The notes under the pieces were generated by a model. The model was not told where the DNA came from. It saw nothing but the letters and a program-made list of their open reading frames with translations, and did no database searches. From PALSA-612 sp963755155 (GTDB taxonomy: Bacteria > Actinomycetota > Thermoleophilia > Gaiellales > Gaiellaceae), in the NCBI GenBank assembly GCA_963755155.1, contig CAVWIV010000003.1:248001-312000 (forward strand): DNA of 64,000 nucleotides, given 5' to 3'. Below, in pieces: positions 55,677 to 64,000 of this stretch. Position 1 is the stretch's first letter; the number at the start of each line of letters is the position of its first letter. A program made the translations under genes and the position numbers.

Positions 55677-56122
55677 CCGACGGCGACTCGCTCCGCGCAC
55701 GAGGCCGAGCCGAGCCACGAGTGCGGCGCGCCCGCCCAGCACCAGCCGAGCCTCGGCCTGCCGCCGCTGAGCCAGAGCGCGGGTACGCGGCGATCGCCGC
55801 GGCGCGACCCGAGCAGCGAGAAGGCGTTCTCCGTCGTCAGCACGTCGGCGCGGTCGGTGAGGACGGCGATGCCCTCCTGGATCGTGAGCGGCGAGCGACC
55901 GCGGTCGAGAATGCGCGTTAGCGCGTCGTCCGGTGTCACGTCGAAGAACTCGGCGCCGAGGTCGACGTCGTGGAGCACGTACGACGGCGCGTCGGGGATC
56001 TCGATCGCAGCGATCGGCGCGTACTCTGCCGGCGTCGTTGGATCCATGCCCACGAAGCCGCCGGTACGCGCCATCGCCTCCTCGGCCGGGGCGAGCTCGT
56101 CCTTGCGGACGAGGATCTCCAC
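55673..56122 (-). CDS. DUF5701-like protein
   Basis: A 149-residue protein starting at GTG 56122 with AGGGAG about 7 bases upstream. Features: VEILVRKDELAPAEEAM start, RSPLTIQEGIAVLTDRADVL, and a C-terminal PRLGWCWAGAPHSWLGSASCAERV typical of the DUF5701 family, common in actinobacteria. The Trp/Cys-rich ending suggests a ligand pocket or metal site. Function unknown. It follows the 53-residue membrane protein gene (9 bases) on the same strand. Confidence 0.75.
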   Translation of the reverse strand: MEILVRKDELAPAEEAMARTGGFVGMDPTTPAEYAPIAAIEIPDAPSYVLHDVDLGAEFFDVTPDDALTRILDRGRSPLTIQEGIAVLTDRADVLTTENAFSLLGSRRGDRRVPALWLSGGRPRLGWCWAGAPHSWLGSASCAERVAVG

Positions 56123-56130
56123 ACCGCTCC

Positions 56131-56292
56131 CTAGCGCTTGCCGGCGCCCTTGAGCGCATGGATGCCTGCGAGATCCACGGCCACGACGAACAGCAGGCTG
56201 CCCGCCCACCAGTTGACGGGATCGAAGGTCAAGGACTCCTCGTCGCCGACGAGATCCCAGATCAGCCATACGAAGAACCAGAGCAGTGTCAT
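56131..56292 (-). CDS. Small two-helix membrane protein (53 residues)
   Basis: Too short for routine gene calling. It begins at ATG 56292-56290 after a ribosome-binding site GGAGGG and ends at TAG 56133-56131. The product reads TLLWFFVWLIWDLVG, then ESLTFDPVNWWAG, then SLLFVVAVDLAGIHALKG: two hydrophobic segments with an acidic hinge and a basic tail. It is in front of and probably co-transcribed with DUF5701. Hydrophobic small proteins like this often accompany transporters, but no function can be given. Confidence 0.6.
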   Translation of the reverse strand: MTLLWFFVWLIWDLVGDEESLTFDPVNWWAGSLLFVVAVDLAGIHALKGAGKR

Positions 56293-56424
56293 GTGCCCTC
56301 CGGCGGTCGTGTGTCAAGCGGAATCTATGCGGTGCCCGTGCGTTGTAACGAGTTCGTCACCACTTAGCGATGAGTTCGGCGAGTAGAACTCGTCTATTCC
56401 CCAGACACGACGAGAGGACGCGAG

Positions 56425-58692
56425 ATGACGGAAGGCACCGAGCGGCGGGCAGCGCACGAACAAGTTTCGACTGGAGGCCTCGCCCGCTGGATGCGGCGCT
56501 GCGCGACGCATCCCTGGCGCGTCATCGGCGCGTGGATCGGCATCTTCGCCGTGCTCATCGTCCTCACGATCTCGTTCGCCGGCTCGCTCCGCGACGAGTT
56601 CGAGATCCCGGGCTCGGACACGCAGAGGGCAACCGACCTCATCGAGGCCGAGTTCGCCGAGGAGCAGGGTGGCGTGCTGAACGTCGTCTTCGCCGCGCCG
56701 CCGGGCGAGCAGCTCGACACACCTGAGCGGCGACAGGCGATCGACGAGGCGATCGCGCGACTCGGCAGCTCCGAGTTCGCGCCGACCGAAGACGCGGCGG
56801 GTCTCGAGAGCGTCGAGACACCGTTCACCGAGGACACCGTCTCCGACGACGGCCGCATTGCGTACGCCGAGGCGCAGTTCGACCGGGTGATCTACGAGAA
56901 AGATCGCGAGTCCGTGGTTGCCGTCCAGGAGGCTGTTCGCGAGACGGTCGAGCCTGCCGGTGTGCAGGTGGAGTTCAACGGCGATGCGGAGTTCCCGCCG
57001 CTCGAGCAGGGAACGCAGGAGCTGCTCGGTCTGCTCGCGGCCCTCATCGTGCTGCTCATCGTCTTCCGGACGTTCGTGGCGACGTCGATCCCGCTCGCGC
57101 TCGCCATCACGGCCGTCGCGACCGCGTTCCTCCTCCTCTTCCTCCTGGCGGGGCTCACCGACATCAACACGATCACCCCCCTGCTCGTGTCGATGATCGG
57201 GCTCGGGGTCGGCATCGACTATTCGCTCTTCATCGTGACGCGGTTCCGCCAGTTTCTGCACGACGGCATGTCGCCCGCCGACGCGGCCGCCGAGGCCGGC
57301 TCGTCAGCCGGTCGGGCGGTGCTCTTCGCCGGTCTGACGGTCGCGATCTCCGTGAGCGGCCTCGCGATCTTCGGCCTCGACTTCGTGACGAAGCTCGGCA
57401 TCGGCTCCGCGCTCGGCGTGCTCACCACCGTCCTGATCGCCAATTCGCTGCTGATCGCAGTGCTCGCGAAGCTCGGACACAAGATCGACCGGCTGAAGGT
57501 GCCGTTCCTGCGCCAGATCGACGACTCCGAGGAGGGCAGGCAGAAGACTCCCATTGCCCGCTGGGGCAGGTTCGTCACGAGGAACGCGAAGATCGTGTTC
57601 CCGGTGCTGCTCGTCGCGGGACTCGTGCTCGGGGGAACGTCAGCCCTCGTCCACCTCGGCGCTTCCGACCAGGGGACGCAGCCGAAGGAGCAGACGGCGC
57701 GCAAGGCCTACGACCTGCTCGCCGAGGGCTTCGGCCCAGGCTTCAACGCTCCCATCCCGATCGTCGTGGACGTGAACGACGACGAGCAGGCGCCTCAGAG
57801 AATTGTCGACGGAGTGCGCTCCCTCTCAGGCGTCGCGTCCGTCGACGAGCCCGTGTACAACGACCCGAAAACGGTTGCCATCGTCTTCGTTAAGCCGGCC
57901 TTCGCACCGCAGGACGAGGGGACCGAGAACCTCGTCGACACCCTGCGGAGCGACGTCATCCCGGCGGCGACGGAAGGCGGGAACGCTGCGGTCTACGTGT
58001 CGGGCCTGACGGCGGCGTTCGCGGACATCGCCGACCGCATCATGGAACGCCTGCCGTTCTTCCTCCTGTACGTCATCGGGGTCACATTCCTCGTGCTCGC
58101 GATGGCGTTCCGCTCGATCGTGATCTCGCTGACCGCCGCCGTCACGACGATCCTCTCCGCCTTCGTCGGCTTCGGCGTGCTGACGCTCGTAGTGCAGGAG
58201 GGCCATCTGCTGGGCCTGACCGGGCTCGACCGGACCGGGCCGATCGAAACGTTCGTACCTCCGATCGCGTTCGCGATCCTCTTCGGGCTCTCGATGGACT
58301 ACATGGTCTTCCTCATGAGCCGCATCCGCGAGGAGCACGTCAACGGCCTCCCGACGAAGGAAGCCGTCGAGCAGGGCATCGCGGGCGTCGGACGCGTCAT
58401 CGTCGCCGCAGCCGTGATCATGGGGACGGTCTTCTCCGCCTTCATCCTCACGCCTGAGCGGGTTTCCAAGGAATTCGGGATCCTGCTCGCCGTCGCAATC
58501 CTTACGGATGCGCTCGTCGTGCGAATGACGCTCGTGCCGGCGTTCTTCACGCTGCTCGGAGAGAAGACGTGGTACATGCCGCGCTGGCTCGACCGCATCT
58601 TGCCGGGCATCACGATCGAGCCGCCCCACGACGAGAACGGGCGTGGGCCGGTGGCTACCGAGCAACCCGCGGAGGCGCGCGCCCGGACGTAA
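56425..58692 (+). CDS. MMPL/RND-family membrane transporter
   Basis: A 755-residue MMPL-type transporter. Two halves, each with an extracytoplasmic domain (residues ~45-185 and ~415-545) and about six helices. Landmarks: IGLGVGIDYSLFIVTRFRQFLHDGMSPADAA, LSMDYMVFLMSRIREEHV, ILTDALVVRMTLVPAFFTLLGEKTWYMPRWLDRI. Family members move lipids or exported compounds across the actinobacterial membrane using the proton gradient. The 3' end overlaps the convergent phosphatase gene by 38 bases. Confidence 0.92.
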   Translation: MTEGTERRAAHEQVSTGGLARWMRRCATHPWRVIGAWIGIFAVLIVLTISFAGSLRDEFEIPGSDTQRATDLIEAEFAEEQGGVLNVVFAAPPGEQLDTPERRQAIDEAIARLGSSEFAPTEDAAGLESVETPFTEDTVSDDGRIAYAEAQFDRVIYEKDRESVVAVQEAVRETVEPAGVQVEFNGDAEFPPLEQGTQELLGLLAALIVLLIVFRTFVATSIPLALAITAVATAFLLLFLLAGLTDINTITPLLVSMIGLGVGIDYSLFIVTRFRQFLHDGMSPADAAAEAGSSAGRAVLFAGLTVAISVSGLAIFGLDFVTKLGIGSALGVLTTVLIANSLLIAVLAKLGHKIDRLKVPFLRQIDDSEEGRQKTPIARWGRFVTRNAKIVFPVLLVAGLVLGGTSALVHLGASDQGTQPKEQTARKAYDLLAEGFGPGFNAPIPIVVDVNDDEQAPQRIVDGVRSLSGVASVDEPVYNDPKTVAIVFVKPAFAPQDEGTENLVDTLRSDVIPAATEGGNAAVYVSGLTAAFADIADRIMERLPFFLLYVIGVTFLVLAMAFRSIVISLTAAVTTILSAFVGFGVLTLVVQEGHLLGLTGLDRTGPIETFVPPIAFAILFGLSMDYMVFLMSRIREEHVNGLPTKEAVEQGIAGVGRVIVAAAVIMGTVFSAFILTPERVSKEFGILLAVAILTDALVVRMTLVPAFFTLLGEKTWYMPRWLDRILPGITIEPPHDENGRGPVATEQPAEARART

Positions 58693-59254
58693 GGCGCTCC
58701 GCCGCCTCGGCAAGCTGTCGTTCGCCGAAGAGATACGGCGTCGCGTTCGCAATCCGGCGAATCGGAGCGTCGGGCTCTGCCGATCCTGCGGCAGCGTTGA
58801 ACGCGTAGCGGATGGGGATCTCGTGCGCGATCACCAGGATCCTCTGCTCGGGCCGGGCAAGCAGCCACTGGAGCGCGCGGCCGTAGCGGACGTCAGCCTC
58901 GTCGAGGCTCTCGCCGTTCGGGAACGGCTCAGCGCGCGTGTGGGCGCGCTTCCAGGCGCGGTACTCGTCGAGCGAAACGCCATCGAGGTCGCCGACGTCG
59001 ATGTCGTCGAACAGCGGCTCGACGACGATCGGAACCGCACTCCCCGCCAGCGCGATCTCGGCCGTGTCGCGCGTACGCCGGAACCGGGTCACGATGCACG
59101 CGTCGAGCGGCACGTTCCGTATCTGCTGGCCAAGACGCTCGGCTTCGCTCCGCCCCTTCCCGGTCAGCGGCGCGTCCACGGCCGGGTCGCCGTTGACGAT
59201 GCGAGCGACGTTGAGCGTCGTCTCGGCGTGCCGAGCGAGAACGAACAAGCGCAT
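58655..59254 (-). CDS. Histidine phosphatase family (phosphoglycerate-mutase-like)
   Basis: A 199-residue branch-1 histidine phosphatase. RHG-type motif LARHAETTLN (nucleophile His9), TRFRRTRDTAEI, and VIAHEIPIRYAFN with the second His. Ser/Asp-rich acidic loop (DDIDVGDLDGVSLDEY) around residue 85. Dephosphorylates a small phosphate ester, perhaps a sugar phosphate. The tRNA-Arg gene begins 62 bases before its start on the other strand; both are transcribed away from each other. Confidence 0.85.
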   Translation of the reverse strand: MRLFVLARHAETTLNVARIVNGDPAVDAPLTGKGRSEAERLGQQIRNVPLDACIVTRFRRTRDTAEIALAGSAVPIVVEPLFDDIDVGDLDGVSLDEYRAWKRAHTRAEPFPNGESLDEADVRYGRALQWLLARPEQRILVIAHEIPIRYAFNAAAGSAEPDAPIRRIANATPYLFGERQLAEAAERLTSGRAPPRVAR

Positions 59255-59315
59255 ATGCCGAGATGCTAGAGACCGGCCACGGACCCTTCGTAGACCTCGG
59301 CTATCGTGGCCTCGC

Positions 59316-59387
59316 GCCCCCGTAGCTCAGTGGATAGAGCAGCGGTTTCCTAAACCGCGTGCGCATGTTCGATTCATGCCGGGGGCA
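59316..59387 (+). tRNA. tRNA-Arg (anticodon CCT)
   Basis: A complete cloverleaf: acceptor GCCCCCG (59316-59322) with CGGGGGC (59380-59386) and discriminator A, D-arm GCTCAGTGGATAGAGC, anticodon stem GCGGT/ACCGC with loop TTCCTAA (anticodon CCT), and T-arm GCATG/CATGC around TTCGATT. Reads AGG. CCA is not encoded. No integrase or att-like repeat was found beside it. Confidence 0.95.
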
Positions 59388-59398
59388 TTCACGCGCAG

Positions 59399-60594
59399 CT
59401 ACCCCGCGACGCACCTGCCCTCACGACACACGGTGCCGGCGCCGCAGCGTCGGCCACAGCCACCGCAGTTGTTGGAGTCGAAGAAGAGCGAGACGCACCT
59501 GTCGTTGCAGCACGTCTGGTTGATGCCAGGATCGGCGTTCGTGCCGCAACAGGTGTCACCGCAAACCTTGTCGTTGCGACAGCACATCCCGCCACCGCCA
59601 CCCGCCGGCACGATGAACCTTCCCCCGAGGGACTTGTATCCGCGCGGGCAGCAGGCGAAGAATGTGCCGGAGAAGCTCACCTGCCGATCCTGCGGACAAC
59701 ACGTGTACCTCCGGCGGTTCGCGGCGGGCACGGAACCCGATCCGTCCGCCTGCTGCGCGCACACCTCGCCCCTGTCGCAGCAGACGACCCTGCCCGGGGA
59801 CTCCTCGCAGGCCTTGGTCCCCCTCGGACAACACTTCGCCTGGCCGCCGTAGCCCGCGCAGGTCTCGTTGCTCTTGCAGCACAACCCTGTTCGCGGGTCA
59901 CAGCACGTGCTCCCTCTCTGGCAGCACTTCCTCCCGCACGGCCGCTGACCCACATCGCAGGGTGAGCACTTGCCGACGCGCGAATCGATGCACTTCTGGC
60001 CCCGCGGGCAGCAGTTGATGCCACACCGGGTTCGGCCTCGCGGACACTTCGGCCAGCAGGTGAGCCTGCCGCGGCTGCCGGGCAACTGCAGGTTCAGGCA
60101 CTCGGTGCTCGGGTGACAACAATCCTCGCCACACAACTGCTCGTTCGGACTTGCAGATGGGAAGGCAGATCGAGCCTCGCCAGCAGGTTTCGTTCGTGTT
60201 GCAGCACTTGCCCGGAGGCCCGCAGAACGGACGGCCGTCGGGCAGGACATGCCACTTGCTTGTCGCAGAGGCCGCTACGGGGGCGGCAGCTGAAGTAGCA
60301 CGGACAGCACGACCCTCCGCCGCCCTCCGCGGGACAGCACTTCACACAGTTGGAAAACGGGTTGCACCGGATCTTCCCGCACTGGACCGGAGGGCCCCAC
60401 GGCCCCTTCGGCGGATCGATGATGTCGGGGCGGTCCTGGATCCCGTCGCCGGCTCCCCGCGCAAATGAAGGGCGCAACGCGGGCACGGCAGCGAGCAGGA
60501 GGGCCGACCCGACCAGGCGCAGTGCGCGGCGGCGTGGCATCGGCGACGCGAGGCTACGCGCGAGGGAGTCCATCGACGACGAGCGTGGCGCCAT
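59399..60594 (-). pseudogene. Cysteine-rich exported protein with CC-repeats (two frameshifts)
   Basis: N-terminus with an RRR-type export signal (MPRRRALRLVGSALLLAAVPALRPSFA) and CGKIRCNPFSNCVKCC. Near 60257 the frame changes, and again near 60140; the middle frame reads GPPGKCCNTNETCWRGSICLPIC, and the last ~240 residues read EDCCHPSTEC and then many CCPRG/CCxxG...C units. There are more than 50 Cys residues, in pairs (CC) and CPRGxxC knots, comparable with granulin-like or Cys-knot surface proteins. With the two frames joined this is a 390-residue secreted protein. Transcription away from the tRNA gene. Function unknown. Confidence 0.65.
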
Positions 60595-60629
60595 CGCTTG
60601 ACGAGTCTACAAACGGTCACGGCCGATCA

Positions 60630-61500
60630 CTACTCCTGTTCCCAGAAGATGACCATGATCCCGTGGAACGCCGCGTCCGGCCCGAAGAGCGGGAACGCCG
60701 TCGTGGCGATCTCCCGCTCGACGCCGTCGAGGCTCTCGATCCGCAGCCGCGCGTGAGCGGGGCGGCGCTCGTTGAACGCGATGCCACCAGGCATCTCCGC
60801 AAGGTGAAGGGGCGCACCGTCGACGCTCCGCGGCCTGAGCAGCTCGACCCACTGGCGTATCGACATCTCTCCCACCTCCGCGAACGACCGGCCACCAATT
60901 CTCTCGGCCGGCTCGTTGAAGTAGACGAGCGTGCCGTCCCGATCAGCGAGATAGATCGGGGTGGCGAGGTTGGATGCGAGCTCGCGCGCCAGGATCAGGA
61001 CGAGGCCTTTCGGCCCCCCGCGGCGTGTCGCACTGTCTTGTTCTGCGGCTACGTCGGGCGGCATTCCCGACGCGCGATCTCGTGGCGAGGCAGCGTCATC
61101 CCAGAAGATCCTCATGGCCCCGAACAGCTCTTCCTCGCGTCCCATCAGCGGGAAAGCAGTCACCTCCGCTACGTAACTAACGCTGTCGGGACGCGTGAAG
61201 TGCACGGTTCTGTGGGCCGGCCTACGCTCAGTGAGAGCAACCCCGACCGGGAGCTCCTCGAGCGGGATCGGCGTCCCGTCGGCCTCGGCTGGGCGAGTAG
61301 CGCGCTGTCCACTCGGCGGCGGATAGCTCGCCCATCTCTGCGAACGTCACCCCGAAGGCAGCCTCCGCCGACTCGTTGTAGAAGACGATCGTTCCCGTCG
61401 GGTCGTGCACCGAGATGGCCATCGAGAGGTTCGCTGCGAACCCCCGGGCGAGGATGAGGGCCAAGCTCTTCTGCTGCCGCACCTCGACGGCCATGCTCAT
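60630..61500 (-). CDS. Double PAS-domain protein (one frameshift)
   Basis: Starts at ATG 61500, which overlaps the stop of the LtrA-like gene (ATGA, 61497-61500). First PAS: FAANLSMAISVHDPTGTIVFYNESAEAAFGV; then a one-base shift near 61296; the second frame gives AEADGTPIPLEELPVGVALTERRPAHRTVHF; the second PAS reads LATPIYLADRDGTLVYFNEPAERIGG. The two PAS units are tandem copies. No kinase or output domain follows; it may act as a sensor that binds another protein. The ligand (flavin, haem or none) cannot be read. Confidence 0.7.
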
Positions 61501-62615
61501 GCCGAGCGTACTGTGACACGCGAGGCACCCTCGATCACCAGCGCGGCTGCGACGATGGCTGCGAGCGCTCCGACCTGAGCTGACGCGGCGACTGCGAGGC
61601 CGAGGGGAATCGTCCGCCAGCGCAGCCACGGAAGCGGCGATCCTCACCCCACCGCCGGCGACGCCGAGCGCGCGGCGGAACCCGACGTCGCAGGCGATGA
61701 AGAGCGCGACCCCAGCAGCCAGCTCCACGGCGATCCAGCCGTCGAGCGTCTCGTAAGGGTCGCCGATCGCGACCTTCAGGCCGGCTGCGAGAGCGACGAT
61801 TCCGAGCAGGAGCCCGTAGTGCCAGTACCCGAATCCGTTCAGCGCGAGCTGCACGCGGCGCTCGGGCGAAGCGGTGGTCATCGACGCCGAAACCGCAGCT
61901 TCGTCGCTGAAGTACAGCCACCAGAGGCCCGCGCTGAGCGCGAGCGACAGTAGCGCGACGAGCAAGAGCCCCGCGTCGACGTCGAGCCCGGACGCGCCGG
62001 CACCGATGACGACGATCGACTCGCCGAGCGCGATGATGATCACGAGCCCGTGCCTCTCGACGAAGTGCAACGGTGAGACGACGAAGCCCTGGGTGGTAGT
62101 GAGCATCGGCGTCACCCAGAGCAAGGCCGCTGCGACCGCCCAGAGGACCCACTGCGAGGTGCCACCCAGAGCCCCGCCGACGATCACGAGCGTCGCCCCG
62201 ACGAAGGCTGAAGGGCAGGATCCGGAGCATCGCGGTCATCTCCGAGATGGACGTGCCCTTCGAGTACATCGCGCCGTGCAGGAGCACGACCACGAGGTAG
62301 CCGAGCCCGAACGCGAGCCCGGCTGACTCGTACGCGTCCGGTATGGCGAGCGCGATCACGAGGAAGCCGCCCATCCCGCCGATCAGCGTCAATCGGTAGC
62401 GCGCGCGCTCCGTAGGGATGGCGTTCGTCAGCCACGCGTAGCCGTCGTAGATCCACCAGACGATGAGCAGCATCACCATCACCTGGAAGCGCGGCGGCCG
62501 CGTCGCCTCCACTCACGAGGACGCCGGTGAGCTGCGTGATCGTGAAGACGAAGACGAGGTCGAAGAAGAGCTCGAGCGTCGAGACGCGCACGGCGCGGTC
62601 GGGCTGGTCAGTCAT
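61497..62615 (-). pseudogene. LtrA-family (low temperature requirement A) membrane protein, three frameshifts
   Basis: The LtrA family begins VSTLELFFDLVFVFTITQLTGVL (here from ATG 62615). The frame breaks near 62508; the next frame carries PPRFQVMVMLLIVWWIYDGYAWLTNA and continues to ISEMTAMLRILPFS. It breaks again near 62212; the third carries TTTQGFVVSPLHFVERHGLVIIIALGESIVVIG, another family landmark. It breaks once more near 61612 and ends with AAIVAAALVIEGASRVTV. The family is a ten-helix membrane protein linked to low-temperature or low-pH growth; its function is unknown. Each lesion is one base, so decay versus error cannot be settled. Confidence 0.7.
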
Positions 62616-62645
62616 GGCTGAAATCATCGCGGCTAGCCTGACGGA

Positions 62646-62979
62646 ATGGAGTTCGACGAGGCTGGTCAGGGACGCGCTCGAGTCGCTGCCGCGAGAGCTC
62701 GGCGAGTTCATGTCCAACGTCGACATCGTGATCGAAGAGGAGCCACCGGCGGGCATGCCGCTCCTCGGCCTTTACGAGGGCATCCCGCTCACGCGGCGCG
62801 GCGCCTTCTACGGCGGCGCGCTGCCCGACAAGATCACGATCTTCAGCGGGCCTTTGGAACGGCTGTACGGAGCCGATCCCGAGCGGCTGCGGCGCGAGAT
62901 TCGGCGCGTCGTGCTGCACGAGGTCGCGCATCACTTCGGCATCTCGGACGAGCGGCTCGTCGAGCTCGATCGCTACTGA
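62646..62979 (+). CDS. Small zinc metallopeptidase (DUF1025/zincin-like), one frameshift
   Basis: The protein reads MEFDE, then LVRDALESLPRELGEFMSNVDIVIEEEP once a base is removed at 62661, giving a natural start. The zinc motif VLHEVAHHFGISDERLVELDRY (HEVAHHF; His, Glu, His, plus a downstream Asp) is typical of the PF06262 metallopeptidase family. About 110 residues. Cytosolic. Divergent from the LtrA-like gene; the start codons are 31 bases apart. Confidence 0.8.
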
Positions 62980-62989
62980 AAGCAGCCGC

Positions 62990-64000
62990 TCAGCGCTTGA
63001 GCAGGTGCAGCGAGAGGATCTTGCCGGCCTCCGTCACGTACGGCTCGCGGCGCACGACACGCACGGTGCCTCCCTCGCGCCAGAGGTCGACCATCAGCCG
63101 GTTGCGCGACAGCTCGCCGAGGTGCGAGAGCACGGCCTCGACGACCGCGGCGTCGTCGAGCTCCCCCAGCGCGGGCCGCGCGACGACGGTCACCTTCGGC
63201 AGCCCGTCCACCTCCTCCTCGACGAGCTGGTAGTCGGTCGGCCCGCCGCCGAAACGCGCGGGCAGGATCCGGTCGACGAGCGCGACGAGGTCGGAGCCGA
63301 GGAAGTGGTTGCCCTCCGCAGTGAGCTTCTCGTAGCTTCTGACTTCGCGGATGTGCTGCGTCAGGCCAAGCTCGCCGAACGGGCATCCGCACTCACGCTC
63401 GGAGAGCACTGCGTAGTCGTCGCTCTCGACGTTGATCATGAGCTTCGGCGACGAGGGGAGGAGGGCGGTGAAATAGAGCGCGCCGACCGTCTCGCCCGTC
63501 GAGCCGACCGCCCGCTCGCGCTGAAGCACGGCGAGCTTATCGCTCAGGAAGTGCATGTCGTCGAACGCGCCTCCGTCCGCGCAGCCGATCGCGATCCGCC
63601 CGGCCTCGGTCATCGAGTACGTGCAGTACGCGCGGCAGCCCGCGGCCTCGAGCGCCGCGTGCTTCTCCTCCGTGTACGGCTCCCCGCCCATGCCGAACAG
63701 CGAGCCGGAGATGTCGAGCCCCGCCGAACGCGCGGCGAGACAGACGCGGACGCCGAACGCAGCCTGCGTGTCGAGGACGCCGGGACTGCCGAGCCGCTTG
63801 CAGTCGGCTAGCCAGCGGGCGACGCGCTCAGCCTCCTCGGGACGGCACAGCTCGGGTGACGCGATACGCGCCCCGAAGAGCCGCGAGGCTGCGACCGTCA
63901 CGCCCGTGAAGATGCGAAAGGCGCGGGCGTCCCAGTCGCGCGGCGGTTCGTACGGGTTGAACCACACGGCCACGGGCTCGCCGAGCTTCGCCTGCCGCAA
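62990..64000 (-). CDS. PaaK-like adenylate-forming enzyme (partial, continues beyond window)
   Basis: The C-terminal 336 residues of an adenylate-forming (AMP-binding) enzyme related to phenylacetate-CoA ligase. Landmarks: GSLFGMGGEPYTEEKHAALEAAG, YCTYSMTEAGRIAIGC, a Cys cluster (ERECGCPFGELGL) characteristic of a PaaK subgroup, and a C-terminal domain with GKILSLHL. The frame is open to the window edge, so the N-terminus lies outside. Activates an acid or an amino acid by adenylation; substrate unknown. Confidence 0.8.
   Translation of the reverse strand: MRQAKLGEPVAVWFNPYEPPRDWDARAFRIFTGVTVAASRLFGARIASPELCRPEEAERVARWLADCKRLGSPGVLDTQAAFGVRVCLAARSAGLDISGSLFGMGGEPYTEEKHAALEAAGCRAYCTYSMTEAGRIAIGCADGGAFDDMHFLSDKLAVLQRERAVGSTGETVGALYFTALLPSSPKLMINVESDDYAVLSERECGCPFGELGLTQHIREVRSYEKLTAEGNHFLGSDLVALVDRILPARFGGGPTDYQLVEEEVDGLPKVTVVARPALGELDDAAVVEAVLSHLGELSRNRLMVDLWREGGTVRVVRREPYVTEAGKILSLHLLKR

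Noticed and set aside
59316..59400. tRNA gene as integration site of a mobile element
   Set aside because: No integrase, recombinase, direct repeat or phage gene is seen in the neighbourhood.
58938..59852. Plus-strand frame crossing the tRNA gene
   Set aside because: Includes the translated tRNA (the familiar APVAQWIEQRFPKP pattern) and antisense of the phosphatase and Cys-rich genes.

Overview
The window is about 70% GC and densely coded, with roughly 75 genes on both strands. Same-strand neighbours often overlap by 4 bases (ATGA or GTGA), and convergent tails often overlap. Several traits suggest a deep-branching, aerobic, non-model actinobacterium, most likely of class Thermoleophilia (Gaiellales or Solirubrobacterales): a SigR/RsrA-type sigma/anti-sigma pair, a CsoR-controlled copZ-copA operon, DUF5701 and winged-helix DUF1006 proteins, and secreted proteins with a FecR-like tail. 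The class is an inference; no rRNA or universal marker gene is present.

Layout. 0-5.5 kb: end of a MobA/MocA-type nucleotidyltransferase, the SigR-like sigma factor and its zinc anti-sigma factor, a metal-binding domain protein, a GCS2 carboxylate-amine ligase, HtrA protease, cupin, and a broken M20 peptidase. 5.5-9 kb: copper-handling membrane operon (YcnI-like, CopC-CopD fusion and companions). 9-16.6 kb: two ABC-2 exporters, a class I amidotransferase, a GerMN lipoprotein and a winged-helix protein. 16.6-18.4 kb: biotin protein ligase and a bacterial voltage-gated sodium channel. 18.4-28.5 kb: a one-carbon and central-metabolism block with formate dehydrogenase alpha subunit, formate-tetrahydrofolate ligase, class III alcohol dehydrogenase, aconitase and a NuoE-NuoF-type beta subunit. 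28.5-32 kb: secreted protein, then threonine dehydrogenase and 2-amino-3-ketobutyrate CoA ligase. 32-34.6 kb: CsoR operator, copZ, copA, csoR. 34.8-36.6 kb: TPP riboswitch and a CytX-type permease. 36.6-43.2 kb: a long minus-strand run of envelope and secreted proteins. 43.3-46.7 kb: a long palindrome, a DtxR-family regulator, a multicopper oxidase and a ZIP transporter. 46.7-51 kb: PadR-controlled ABC exporter, VapBC toxin-antitoxin, class III aminotransferase. 51-59.3 kb: peptidase, PEP mutase-like enzyme, ECF sigma factor with convergent STAS gene, MFS and MMPL transporters, small proteins, phosphatase. 59.3-64 kb: tRNA-Arg(CCT), a cysteine-rich secreted protein, PAS protein, LtrA-like membrane protein, small metallopeptidase and a truncated PaaK-like adenylate-forming enzyme.

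The strongest observation is that the formate dehydrogenase alpha subunit is interrupted by one in-frame TGA exactly where FDH-H-type enzymes carry selenocysteine. A hairpin with a GGTC apical loop lies just downstream, as expected of a bacterial SECIS element. With the alcohol dehydrogenase and the formate-THF ligase next to it, this makes a coherent formaldehyde/formate module: formaldehyde is oxidised to formate, which is either oxidised to CO2 or captured on tetrahydrofolate.

At least ten otherwise intact genes are broken by what look like single-base indels (about 15 events). That density fits uncorrected sequencing or assembly errors in a draft or metagenomic contig better than real gene decay, so broken genes here should be read with caution.
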